Positions 1 to 6,388 of a stretch of DNA of 6,887 nucleotides are shown one piece after another. Source of the stretch: Actinomycetes bacterium. Lineage in GTDB: Bacteria; Actinomycetota; Acidimicrobiia; Acidimicrobiales; RAAP-2. Where the stretch lies: positions 1 to 6,887 of the forward strand of contig JAKBCT010000047.1 of the NCBI GenBank assembly GCA_021807655.1, read 5' to 3'. A model generated the notes under the pieces. That model saw only the letters and a program-made list of their open reading frames with translations. It ran no database searches and was not told the origin of the DNA. Both the position numbers and the translations under genes were made by a program. Numbering within the stretch: position 1 is the stretch's first letter; every line of letters begins with the position of its first letter.

Positions 1-1
1 C

Positions 2-724
2 ATCGTGCGTCACCTGGGTTGGATCGCCGTCTTTGCCTTCGTGGAGTTTGGGGTGCCCTGGTACCTCATGGCCACCGCCGAACAACACATCACGAGTTCC
101 CTGACCAGTCTGCTCATCTGCGCCGTGCCCCTCTTTTCGGTCGTCGCCCAGCGTCTGCGGCGCACCGAGGAACACATCACCCGGCGGCGACTCTGGGGCC
201 TCGGCGTTGGCGCGGTCGGCGTCGCGCTGCTCGTCGGCCTCGGCATCCGCGGCGGCGCCATCCAATGGATCGGACTCATGTTCATCATTGCGGTGGGCTA
301 CACCGTCGGTCCAATCGTCTTGGCCACCAAACTACCGCACGTTCCCGGCATCGCCGTGGTGGCCGGCGCGACGAGTCTCGTCGCCCTGGCCTGGGTGCCA
401 TGGAGCCTCGCGCACTGGCCGCGTCACGTTGATCACGAAACGTTCGCGTCCATCGCCGTGTTGTCCCTCGTGTGCACCGCGGGCGCATTCCTCGTTTTTT
501 TCGAACTGGTCAAGGAAGTAGGTTCCACGCGCAGCGTGGTCGTCACGTACGTCAACACCGCCATCGCCGTGGTGCTCGGCATCATTTTCTTGCGCGAGCC
601 GCTGACCTTGGGCATCGCGGTCGGCTTTCCGCTGGTGCTGGTGGGTAGCGTCATCGCTACCGGCCGCACCGCATCGTCACGTGAAGAACTCGCCAGCGAC
701 GCGGACGAGATTCTCCACGGTTAG
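2..724 (+). CDS. EamA/DMT-family membrane transporter, 5' end outside window
   Basis: Probable drug/metabolite-superfamily permease of the EamA type, an inner-membrane carrier; the substrate cannot be told from sequence. About 240 residues are visible, with roughly eight hydrophobic segments (near 4-21, 30-50, 61-82, 86-107, 113-135, 150-170, 178-197 and 203-221, counted from the GTG at position 5). Full-length members have about 290-300 residues and ten helices in two repeats, so the first two helices probably lie left of the window. The frame is open to the window edge, so the GTG at position 5 is not taken as the start. The end of repeat one shows the usual pattern: a Ser-Leu-rich helix with a proline (SLLICAVPLF), a charged loop (RRTEEHITRRR), then a Gly/Val-rich helix. 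Repeat two ends with FLREPLTLG, another family hallmark. A hydrophilic tail of about 19 residues follows the last helix, and its codons overlap the end of the convergent thioesterase gene. Family is fairly sure; transport role is inferred. Confidence 0.88.
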   Translation: MVRHLGWIAVFAFVEFGVPWYLMATAEQHITSSLTSLLICAVPLFSVVAQRLRRTEEHITRRRLWGLGVGAVGVALLVGLGIRGGAIQWIGLMFIIAVGYTVGPIVLATKLPHVPGIAVVAGATSLVALAWVPWSLAHWPRHVDHETFASIAVLSLVCTAGAFLVFFELVKEVGSTRSVVVTYVNTAIAVVLGIIFLREPLTLGIAVGFPLVLVGSVIATGRTASSREELASDADEILHG

Positions 725-1405
725 CCACCAATGGTTGGCGTGAACAACTAATTCGACGTGGTCAGATCCCTGCACCGCACCGTGGTAGATCACGCTGGCG
801 CCAGTGACGGTTCCAGTGTCGATCTCCGCCAGTGGAGCCCACAGCGCTGCGTTGTTCACGTGACCCACAATGTCCAAATCCGTTTGGCGCAGTGGCCACG
901 GTCGCCTCGTGGCGTGGGCCGGCGGCGTCAACGTCGGTACCCGGCCCGACACGCGTCGACGGGCTCCCTCGCCGTACACCTCGAAGAAACTCGAGCCGAC
1001 CCGTACGGGGCGACCCGCCGGGCCCACCGGAACCCACAGCGCTGACGCCTCGATGACGACTGACCCGCCAACGGCGACGTCGGTGCGTCGTTCGGCCCAC
1101 GCGGCCCCCGATCCACTGCACCACGTCGTCAGGGTCACCGACTCGCCGAGGCGCGGCACCGCCTGGCCGACGAGTCGCCACGACGTGCGCCGTGCGAGCC
1201 ACGTCTCGTCCGCCACCAGACCGGTGTCATCCCAGTCGTCGGTCGCCACGTCCTGGAGGTAGCGCGCCAGACCGTCGGGACGCAAGAGCCCGTTGGGACC
1301 GCAGTCGCTGAGCCGCACGCGCCGCGAAGCGCTGAAGTGCCGACCACGACCGAGGTTGGGTGCGAACGTCACGTCAGGGCCCGCGTCGATCGAACTCGAA
1401 CTCAC
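677..1405 (-). CDS. Acyl-ACP thioesterase-like double hot-dog protein
   Basis: Resembles the acyl-ACP thioesterase family (FatA/FatB-like, Pfam PF01643), cytosolic enzymes that release fatty acids from acyl carrier protein. The 242-residue product fits a two-hot-dog layout: a first domain at about 24-140, beginning RVRLSDCGPNG and LARYLQD (family-like), and a second at about 165-240 carrying TDLDIVGHVNNAALW, the family signature. Asp178 and His182 match active-site positions of plant FatB, but the Asn between them is Val180, and the later Glu-Cys pair appears to be Ala210-Val211, so acyl-ACP hydrolysis is not certain. An acyl-CoA substrate is possible. The GTG start at 1405 shares the four bases GTGA with the pheT stop and has no good Shine-Dalgarno sequence, which suggests coupling to pheT translation. 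A second in-frame GTG lies at residue 12, still before the conserved region. The 3' end overlaps the convergent transporter gene by 48 bases. Confidence 0.85.
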   Translation of the reverse strand: MSSSSIDAGPDVTFAPNLGRGRHFSASRRVRLSDCGPNGLLRPDGLARYLQDVATDDWDDTGLVADETWLARRTSWRLVGQAVPRLGESVTLTTWCSGSGAAWAERRTDVAVGGSVVIEASALWVPVGPAGRPVRVGSSFFEVYGEGARRRVSGRVPTLTPPAHATRRPWPLRQTDLDIVGHVNNAALWAPLAEIDTGTVTGASVIYHGAVQGSDHVELVVHANHWWLTVENLVRVAGEFFT

Positions 1406-3879
1406 GAGCGCAAGACGGCGCCCGACGTCCTCGCCTCGTCAATGAGTTGCTGACGCACCGCGGCCACTTCGGCTTCGCCGAGCGTGTGATCGGGCGAGCT
1501 CAGGCGTACGGCGAAGGCGAGGCTGCGCGTGTTGGGGGCCACCGTCGAGCCACGGTAGGCGTCGAACAGCGTGATGTCCTCGACCAACGGCGAGACCGAC
1601 CTCAACGCGAAACGAAGATCCTCGGCGTGCACCTCGTCCGGCGTAACGAAGGCGAGATCGAGGACAGCACTCGGGAATCGGCTCGGCAGCGCCGCACGTC
1701 GCGTGGTCCGCTCGCCGGTGACGAGACCGATCAGCGCGTCGAGGTCGACGTCCACCACCCCGAGACGACGGTTCGACTGACCAGCGACCGAGATGATCAG
1801 CTCGGGGTCAACCTCGCCCACGATCCCCACGCACGTGCCGGAGGTTCGATCCCTAAGCCCGGCACCGCGAGTGGGATGGATTCCCGGGCCAAGATCCGTT
1901 GATGAACGCACCACGACGTCGTCGAGGTCAAGCCTGGTCGCGATTCGTGCCCACAACGCTACGGCGCTGATCGCGTCGTCGTCTCGATGGCCCAACACGA
2001 CTGTCAGGCGCTCACCCTCTTGCGGCAGGGCGAGCGTGGCCCGTCCACCGGCACCGCCGCGGGTTACTCGGGGCGATGCGGTGTCCTCGGGGTGCGTGAA
2101 TACCGTTCCCAGCTCACCTAGGCGCACGTCGACAAAGCCGCGATCGACGTTCTCCCCCCACGCCGCTACGAGGCCCGTGAGCATCGTCGGCCGCAGTACC
2201 GATTCATCAGCGGCCAGTGGATTGGTGACCGTGATCCGAGTTCCACCCTGATGCGTCAGGTCAAAGGTACGCACGCTCACCAACGTGGGCGTCCACGCCT
2301 CGTTGACGCCGGCCTCGACGATCACGCCGCGAAGCAGTCGCCGAAGACGTTGTCGATCATTCAACGCTCCCGGTGCGGGCCACGACGGCGTGCGACGTGG
2401 CAGACGCCGGTAACTGTGCAGCCGGGCGATCTCTTCGATGACGTCGGCTCGCCCCGCGACCCCGGTTCGCACGTCGGGACGCGACGACGGCGCAACGATG
2501 TTGAGCCCCTCGTCACCCGCGGGCGACGTGAGAAAGCCCAGTGCCTCGAGATGCGTTGCCACCTCGTCGAGGGGAAGCGATACCCCAAGGCTGCGCGACA
2601 CGTCGTGCGCGTTCAAGCGGACCGTCGACGGCGTCGGAATCTCGCCGCGAACGTCCAGTGGTTCATCGAGCCACTCCAAGTCCGGCACGCTCTCGCGCAA
2701 CACGGCGACCAAGCGCCCCACCGCGTGCAGGGCCAGTTCGGGATCGACGCCGCGTTCGAATCTGGCGGACGCCTCAGTGCGCAGTCCGTGGCGCTTGGAC
2801 GATCGCGCAATCGCCATCGGATCGAAGTACGCGGCCTCGAGCAGGACCTCCGTCGTAGCCGCGCTGATCTCGCTCGTGGCGCCGCCCATGATGCCCGCCA
2901 GTCCGAGTACGACATCGTCGCCGTCCACGATGACGAGGTCGTCACCGGAGTCGCCCAGGCCCCGACCGGACTGCGCCAGCGCGCGCACCACCCCGTCGAG
3001 GGTCTCGAGGCTTTCACCGAGTCGGGCGCGCCGTACTCGAATCACCCCACCGGCGACCCGCATCGCGTCGTAGGGGTGCGTGGGTTGGCCCAGCTCCAAC
3101 ATGACGATGTTCGATGCGTCAACCACATTGGAGATCGATCGCATGCCAGCGCGCTGGAGGCGCTGCGTCACCCACGCGGGTGAAGGGGCAACACGAACAT
3201 TGCGTAGCACCGACACGGTCAGGCGCCCGCAGAGATCGGGTGCGTCGACGGCGGCACCCGCGACGGAGTCCGAACGTACGCCGGGCGATGGCCCCGCAAC
3301 CTCGGGCGCGCGAACCGTGCGCCCGAAACGAGCGGCGAGATCACGCGCCACGCCGAGGATCGACCACGCGTCCGGACGATTACCCTCGATCGACACGTCG
3401 AACACGACGTCGGCCACAATGCCCAGCGCCTCGAGCAACGGCTCACCCACGCGTGGCGCGATCATCTCGTCGAGCACCATCAGGCCCTCGTGGTCGTCAC
3501 TGAGTCGAAGCTCTCGCGCTGAGCACAGCATTCCGTTGCTCACCACGCCGCGCATGGCGCGGCGTGCGATTTCGAAACCTCCCGGCAGCACGGCACCCAC
3601 CGGCGCCAGTGGGACGTGATCGCCGACGCCAAAGTTCCACGCCCCGCAGACAATTTCGAGTGGGCCGGCGCCCGTATCGACGACGACACGCCGAATTCGA
3701 TCGGCGCCGGGTATCGCGTGGATCTCGTCGACCCTCACGACCACGACGTCGTTGAGTCCCTCACCGACCCGCTCGACACCCTCAACGACGAGACCCAGGT
3801 CGTCCATGGTCTCTCGAATCTCGTCGACCGTCTCAGGCAAGTCCACGAATTCGCGCAACCACGAGAGAGGAACCTTCAC
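1402..3879 (-). CDS. pheT: Phenylalanine--tRNA ligase beta subunit
   Basis: Beta subunit of the cytosolic alpha2-beta2 phenylalanyl-tRNA synthetase; it binds tRNA(Phe) and edits Tyr-tRNA(Phe), while PheS carries the aminoacylation site. The 825-residue product is of normal bacterial length (about 800). It opens with the typical M-KVPLSWLREFV. Domains in order: tRNA-binding OB fold at about 42-147, NRPD motif at 167-170, B3/B4 editing domain at about 214-392, B5 at about 417-487, catalytic-like core at about 500-700 and the FDX-ACB anticodon-binding domain at about 733-825. In the editing domain His268, Glu348, Thr368 and Ala370 appear to match E. coli His261, Glu334, Thr354 and Ala356, so editing should be intact. 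The GTG at 3879 is chosen because it begins the conserved N-terminus and overlaps the pheS stop by four bases (GTGA). The open frame runs upstream to 3993, but that part lies inside pheS and lacks family similarity. The stop overlaps the thioesterase start, again as GTGA. Confidence 0.98.
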   Translation of the reverse strand: MKVPLSWLREFVDLPETVDEIRETMDDLGLVVEGVERVGEGLNDVVVVRVDEIHAIPGADRIRRVVVDTGAGPLEIVCGAWNFGVGDHVPLAPVGAVLPGGFEIARRAMRGVVSNGMLCSARELRLSDDHEGLMVLDEMIAPRVGEPLLEALGIVADVVFDVSIEGNRPDAWSILGVARDLAARFGRTVRAPEVAGPSPGVRSDSVAGAAVDAPDLCGRLTVSVLRNVRVAPSPAWVTQRLQRAGMRSISNVVDASNIVMLELGQPTHPYDAMRVAGGVIRVRRARLGESLETLDGVVRALAQSGRGLGDSGDDLVIVDGDDVVLGLAGIMGGATSEISAATTEVLLEAAYFDPMAIARSSKRHGLRTEASARFERGVDPELALHAVGRLVAVLRESVPDLEWLDEPLDVRGEIPTPSTVRLNAHDVSRSLGVSLPLDEVATHLEALGFLTSPAGDEGLNIVAPSSRPDVRTGVAGRADVIEEIARLHSYRRLPRRTPSWPAPGALNDRQRLRRLLRGVIVEAGVNEAWTPTLVSVRTFDLTHQGGTRITVTNPLAADESVLRPTMLTGLVAAWGENVDRGFVDVRLGELGTVFTHPEDTASPRVTRGGAGGRATLALPQEGERLTVVLGHRDDDAISAVALWARIATRLDLDDVVVRSSTDLGPGIHPTRGAGLRDRTSGTCVGIVGEVDPELIISVAGQSNRRLGVVDVDLDALIGLVTGERTTRRAALPSRFPSAVLDLAFVTPDEVHAEDLRFALRSVSPLVEDITLFDAYRGSTVAPNTRSLAFAVRLSSPDHTLGEAEVAAVRQQLIDEARTSGAVLRS

Positions 3880-4973
3880 GCGAACTGATCCAGAAATCGA
3901 ACGTCGTTTTCGATCAGTGCCCGCATGTCGGACAACCCAACCTTCATCTGTGCGCAACGGTCGATGCCGAAGCCAAAGGCGAAACCGCTCCACTCCTCGG
4001 CGTCGATACCGACCGAGTCGAAGACCGCGGGATCAAGCATTCCGCAGCCGCCCAATTCGATCCAGCCAGTGTGCGAACAGGTCCGACAACCCTCCCCGCG
4101 GCAGATGGTGCAGGTGATCTCAAACTCGGCCGAGGGTTCAGTGAACGGAAAATAGGAAGGGCGAAGTCTCGAGTCAATATCGGCGCCAAAGTACGCACGG
4201 GTAAAGGTCTCGATCGTCCCGGCGAGGTCGGCGAACGTGATTCCCCGATCGACGACCAGTCCTTCGATTTGGTGAAAGACCGCGAGGTGGCGTGCGTCGG
4301 GCGTGTCGCGTCGAAAGCATCGACCCGGTGCAACGGCGTGGATCGGTAGCGTGCCGGTGGCCACGGCTGATTCCATTAGGTGCACTTGGGTAGGTGAGGT
4401 GTGCGTGCGTAACACCACGGTTTCGGGGTCGCCCAGACCGACGTAGAAGGTATCCCACATGCCTCGAGCAGGGTGAGCCGGTGGAATATTGAGTGCTTCG
4501 AAGTTGTACCAGTCGCTCTCGACCTGCGGACCATCGGCCACCTCGTAGCCCATCGCCACGAACACGTCTTCGAGTTGCGCTTGCGTCGTCGAGACGAGGC
4601 CCGCGTGACCGCCAGTCAGGGGCCACGGCCGACGCTGCACCACGACGTCACCGAGTTCTAGGCGATCCGCTTCGAGTCTTTGGGTTCGCGCGCGGGCCAG
4701 GAGTTCGGCGCGACGCGACGCCACTGCTTCTTCCACCACGCGTCGCGCCTCTTGCAGACGCGCCCCAACGTCTCGCCGCTGGTCGGGACTGAGCCCCGCG
4801 AGCGATCGTTGCATCACCGCCAGCGCCGACCGCTTGCCCACAATGGCGCCGCCCCGTTCGTCAAGGTCCTGCATTGAGGTCAAGGCGGCGACGGCCGCCA
4901 GAGCGTCGGCCACGTGACCCGCAATCTGGTCCGCCATCCGGCTCGATGGTGCACTCTCGTCGTCGTGGCTCAT
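3876..4973 (-). CDS. pheS: Phenylalanine--tRNA ligase alpha subunit
   Basis: Catalytic alpha subunit of phenylalanyl-tRNA synthetase, which charges tRNA(Phe) with phenylalanine using ATP. The 365-residue product starts with a charged helical region (about 10-105), expected to form the tRNA-contacting coiled-coil arm. The class II catalytic domain follows: HTSPTQ at 191-196, motif 2 with GRCFRRDTPDARH and FHQIEG to 238, FPFTEPS at 276-282, and motif 3 GFAFGFGIDR at 330-339. Ala332 in GFAFG appears to correspond to E. coli Ala294, which shapes the phenylalanine pocket. Four cysteines (288, 291, 296, 299; CxxC-x4-CxxC) form a probable zinc knuckle, seen in many Gram-positive and actinobacterial PheS but absent from E. 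coli. The ATG at 4973 overlaps the methyltransferase stop (ATGA) and has only a weak Shine-Dalgarno sequence; Met13 is a less likely alternative. There is no leader or T-box-like region before it, since the upstream gene overlaps, so it is probably co-transcribed with its neighbours. Confidence 0.98.
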   Translation of the reverse strand: MSHDDESAPSSRMADQIAGHVADALAAVAALTSMQDLDERGGAIVGKRSALAVMQRSLAGLSPDQRRDVGARLQEARRVVEEAVASRRAELLARARTQRLEADRLELGDVVVQRRPWPLTGGHAGLVSTTQAQLEDVFVAMGYEVADGPQVESDWYNFEALNIPPAHPARGMWDTFYVGLGDPETVVLRTHTSPTQVHLMESAVATGTLPIHAVAPGRCFRRDTPDARHLAVFHQIEGLVVDRGITFADLAGTIETFTRAYFGADIDSRLRPSYFPFTEPSAEFEITCTICRGEGCRTCSHTGWIELGGCGMLDPAVFDSVGIDAEEWSGFAFGFGIDRCAQMKVGLSDMRALIENDVRFLDQFA

Positions 4974-5752
4974 ACGGCACCCAGGCTAGAACGGATCGGT
5001 GAGGCTATTTCTCCTCGCGCCTGCCAACGCGCCACGAAGGCGATGAGTGATGCCGCCACGCCCGCGTTCAACGACTCGATGGAGTCTTCCATCGCGATGC
5101 TGAGTCGGGCCGAGCATCGTTCGATCGCGGCGCTGTCGAGACCGTGGGCCTCGTTGCCAATCACGACCACCGACGGTCCCGACAGGTCGCACTGCAACAG
5201 CGCGGTACCACCCTTCACGACGGTCGCCCAGGTTGTGGCACCCATCGACTCGAAGTGGGTCAGCGTCTCGTCGAAGTCGGCCACGCTCACGACCGTGTGA
5301 AACACCGAACCCGCGGTCGAGCGCAGGGTCTTCGGATTGAAGGGGTCAACGCTCTGACCCGTCAACACGACGGCGCTGGCACCGGCCGCGTGCGCCGAGC
5401 GGATGATGGTGCCCACGTTGCCCGGGTCACGGAGATCATGCAACACGAACGTCAAGGCGCCCAGCGCGATGTCACTCACCGGCGGCGACTCGAATCGAAC
5501 GGTCGCCATGACGGGTTGCGGTGTCTGGGCGTCCGCGACCTTCGCCATCACCGCCGCCTCCAGTGCGAAACACCGAACACCGTGCCGGCTCGCTCGCTCC
5601 ACGATGCTGATCGCGTCCGGGTGCTCCAACGAAGCACGATCGACGTAGATGGCCTCAAATTCGACGCCGCGGTCGAGCGCGGCGCGCACCAGATCGGGGC
5701 CCTCGAGGACGCAGATCCGCTCACGCCACCGCAACGACCGCTTCAAAACCAA
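4970..5752 (-). CDS. SpoU/TrmH-family RNA 2'-O-ribose methyltransferase (probably rRNA)
   Basis: A SPOUT-class methyltransferase that transfers a methyl group from S-adenosylmethionine to a ribose 2'-OH of RNA. Numbered from the TTG at 5752 (260 residues), the C-terminal domain has all three family motifs: DLRDPGNVGTIIRSAHAAGA at 106-125 with the putative catalytic Arg118, VVIGNEAHGL at 196-205, and IAMEDSIESLNAGVAAS at 219-235. The second and third form the cofactor-binding trefoil knot. The N-terminal part, with LEGPDLVRAAL, is the L30e-like substrate-binding domain. The position between rplT and pheS matches tsnR of Mycobacterium, suggesting a 23S rRNA target, but the modified nucleotide cannot be read from sequence. 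The boundary given uses the first conventional start codon, TTG, which has no Shine-Dalgarno sequence. The family's first helix seems to continue upstream, so the real start is probably near 5803 (277 residues). The stop overlaps the pheS start by four bases. Confidence 0.93.
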   Translation of the reverse strand: MVLKRSLRWRERICVLEGPDLVRAALDRGVEFEAIYVDRASLEHPDAISIVERASRHGVRCFALEAAVMAKVADAQTPQPVMATVRFESPPVSDIALGALTFVLHDLRDPGNVGTIIRSAHAAGASAVVLTGQSVDPFNPKTLRSTAGSVFHTVVSVADFDETLTHFESMGATTWATVVKGGTALLQCDLSGPSVVVIGNEAHGLDSAAIERCSARLSIAMEDSIESLNAGVAASLIAFVARWQARGEIASPIRSSLGAV

Positions 5753-5803
5753 CCGACGAAGACGCCGGACGCGCTGGTGTGTCGAACTGAGCGTTTCTAG
5801 CAG
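5753..5803 (-). other. Probable N-terminal extension of the methyltransferase, with a candidate CTG start
   Basis: The 17 codons upstream of the TTG at 5752 are open and in frame. They read (M)LETLSSTHQRVRRLRR, which resembles the first helix of SpoU/TrmH proteins (a Ser-Thr start, then a basic stretch before the LEG motif). No ATG, GTG or TTG occurs in frame between here and the rplT stop at 5812-5810. The only near-cognate candidate is CTG at 5803-5801, which has an AAGTAGG sequence five bases upstream. Translation from CTG is an inference; the family resemblance of the residues is from memory and not from an alignment. Confidence 0.55.
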
Positions 5804-5808
5804 GGCAA

Positions 5809-5815
5809 CCTACTT
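5809..5815 (-). promoter_or_regulatory. Candidate Shine-Dalgarno sequence for the methyltransferase CTG start
   Basis: AAGTAGG matches AAGGAGG at six of seven bases and lies five bases before the CTG at 5803. It contains the rplT stop codon TAG, so a ribosome finishing rplT would stop directly on it. This supports the upstream start over TTG 5752, which has no such sequence before it. Confidence 0.45.
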
Positions 5816-6169
5816 AACCAGCGCCGCCGACGCCTGGGTAACCAGTGCTCCGAAGGCGGCCTCGTCATTCACGGCGAGGTCAGCCAGCACGCGACGGTCG
5901 ACCTCGATACCGGCGGCATTGAGCCCGGCAATGAAACGGCTGTAGCTCACGCCGTGTTGACGGGTGCCCGCATTGATTCGTTGGATCCAGAGCTTGCGAA
6001 ACTCGCCCTTGCGTGCGCGGCGATCACGGAAGGCGTACACGCCCGAGTGTTGGACCGCCTGGTTCGCTGCGCGAAAGGTGCGGCTTCGGTCACCGTAGTA
6101 ACCCTTCGCCTGCTCCAGAATTGCCTTGTGATGCTTTTTGGCGTTAACCGCCCGCTTGACTCGTGCCAT
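5810..6169 (-). CDS. rplT: 50S ribosomal protein L20
   Basis: L20 binds 23S rRNA and is needed for early assembly of the large ribosomal subunit. The product has 119 residues, normal for the family (about 117-120). The N-terminal part is strongly basic and matches the family throughout: [15 protein letters not shown], then [19 protein letters not shown] at about 22-40, the [20 protein letters not shown] stretch at about 48-67 and [23 protein letters not shown] further on. The ATG at 6169 is supported by this canonical start and by a GAGGAG sequence eight bases upstream. It follows rpmI after 23 bases, the usual infC-rpmI-rplT arrangement. In E. coli and Bacillus L20 represses its own operon by binding the leader or an intergenic site; nothing of that kind can be recognised here, since the leader is outside the window. 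The TAG stop is in the same frame as the next gene. Confidence 0.98.
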   Translation of the reverse strand: MARVKRAVNAKKHHKAILEQAKGYYGDRSRTFRAANQAVQHSGVYAFRDRRARKGEFRKLWIQRINAGTRQHGVSYSRFIAGLNAAGIEVDRRVLADLAVNDEAAFGALVTQASAALVK

Positions 6170-6177
6170 ATCAGTGT

Positions 6178-6183
6178 CTCCTC
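6178..6183 (-). promoter_or_regulatory. Shine-Dalgarno sequence of rplT
   Basis: GAGGAG on the minus strand, eight bases before the rplT ATG, in the 23-base gap after the rpmI stop. It supports independent initiation on rplT. Confidence 0.85.
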
Positions 6184-6192
6184 ACTCGTTCC

Positions 6193-6387
6193 CTAGAGGC
6201 CCAACATCTTCTTTACGTTCTTCTGAATTCCGGGCGACATGTCCGTTTCGCGTCCGAGTCGGCGCGCGCGTACCGAACTCTTCTTTTCCATGATGTGGCC
6301 CCGGAACGCCTTGCGGCGGCGCAACTTGCCGCTACCGGTGATCTTGATTCGCTTCTTCGCGCCACTGTCGGTCTTCATCTTTGGCAT
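6193..6387 (-). CDS. rpmI: 50S ribosomal protein L35
   Basis: L35 is a small, very basic protein of the large ribosomal subunit. The 64-residue product is of normal length and begins MPKMKTDSGAKKR, the canonical L35 start, followed by ITGSGKLRRRKAFRGH and the family's Lys/Arg-rich middle and KKMLG-like end. The open frame runs further upstream to 6465 within infC, but the ATG at 6387 is chosen because the family begins there and a strong GGAGGAG sequence stands seven bases before it. Only one base separates it from the infC stop, so initiation is probably coupled to infC translation. Confidence 0.98.
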   Translation of the reverse strand: MPKMKTDSGAKKRIKITGSGKLRRRKAFRGHIMEKKSSVRARRLGRETDMSPGIQKNVKKMLGL

Positions 6388-6388
6388 T

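Noticed and set aside
720..745. Possible hairpin (GCCA...TGGC) just after the transporter stop, as a terminator
   Set aside because: Only about four base pairs form without mismatches and there is no T-run on either strand; the bases also encode conserved Trp residues of the thioesterase.
1360..1902. 180-codon plus-strand open frame across the pheT/thioesterase junction
   Set aside because: It is antisense to the FDX-ACB domain of pheT and shows no family features.
2251..3183. 310-codon open frame on the plus strand, opposite pheT
   Set aside because: It lies wholly antisense to the clearly conserved pheT; its Arg/His-rich, low-hydrophobic translation is typical of a shadow frame in GC-rich DNA.
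3880..3993. Upstream extension of the pheT frame by 38 codons
   Set aside because: It lies inside the conserved end of pheS and does not resemble PheT; the family begins at the GTG at 3879.
5144..5800. 218-codon plus-strand open frame opposite the methyltransferase
   Set aside because: The minus strand carries all three SpoU motifs; the plus-strand product is Arg/His-rich with no recognisable domain.
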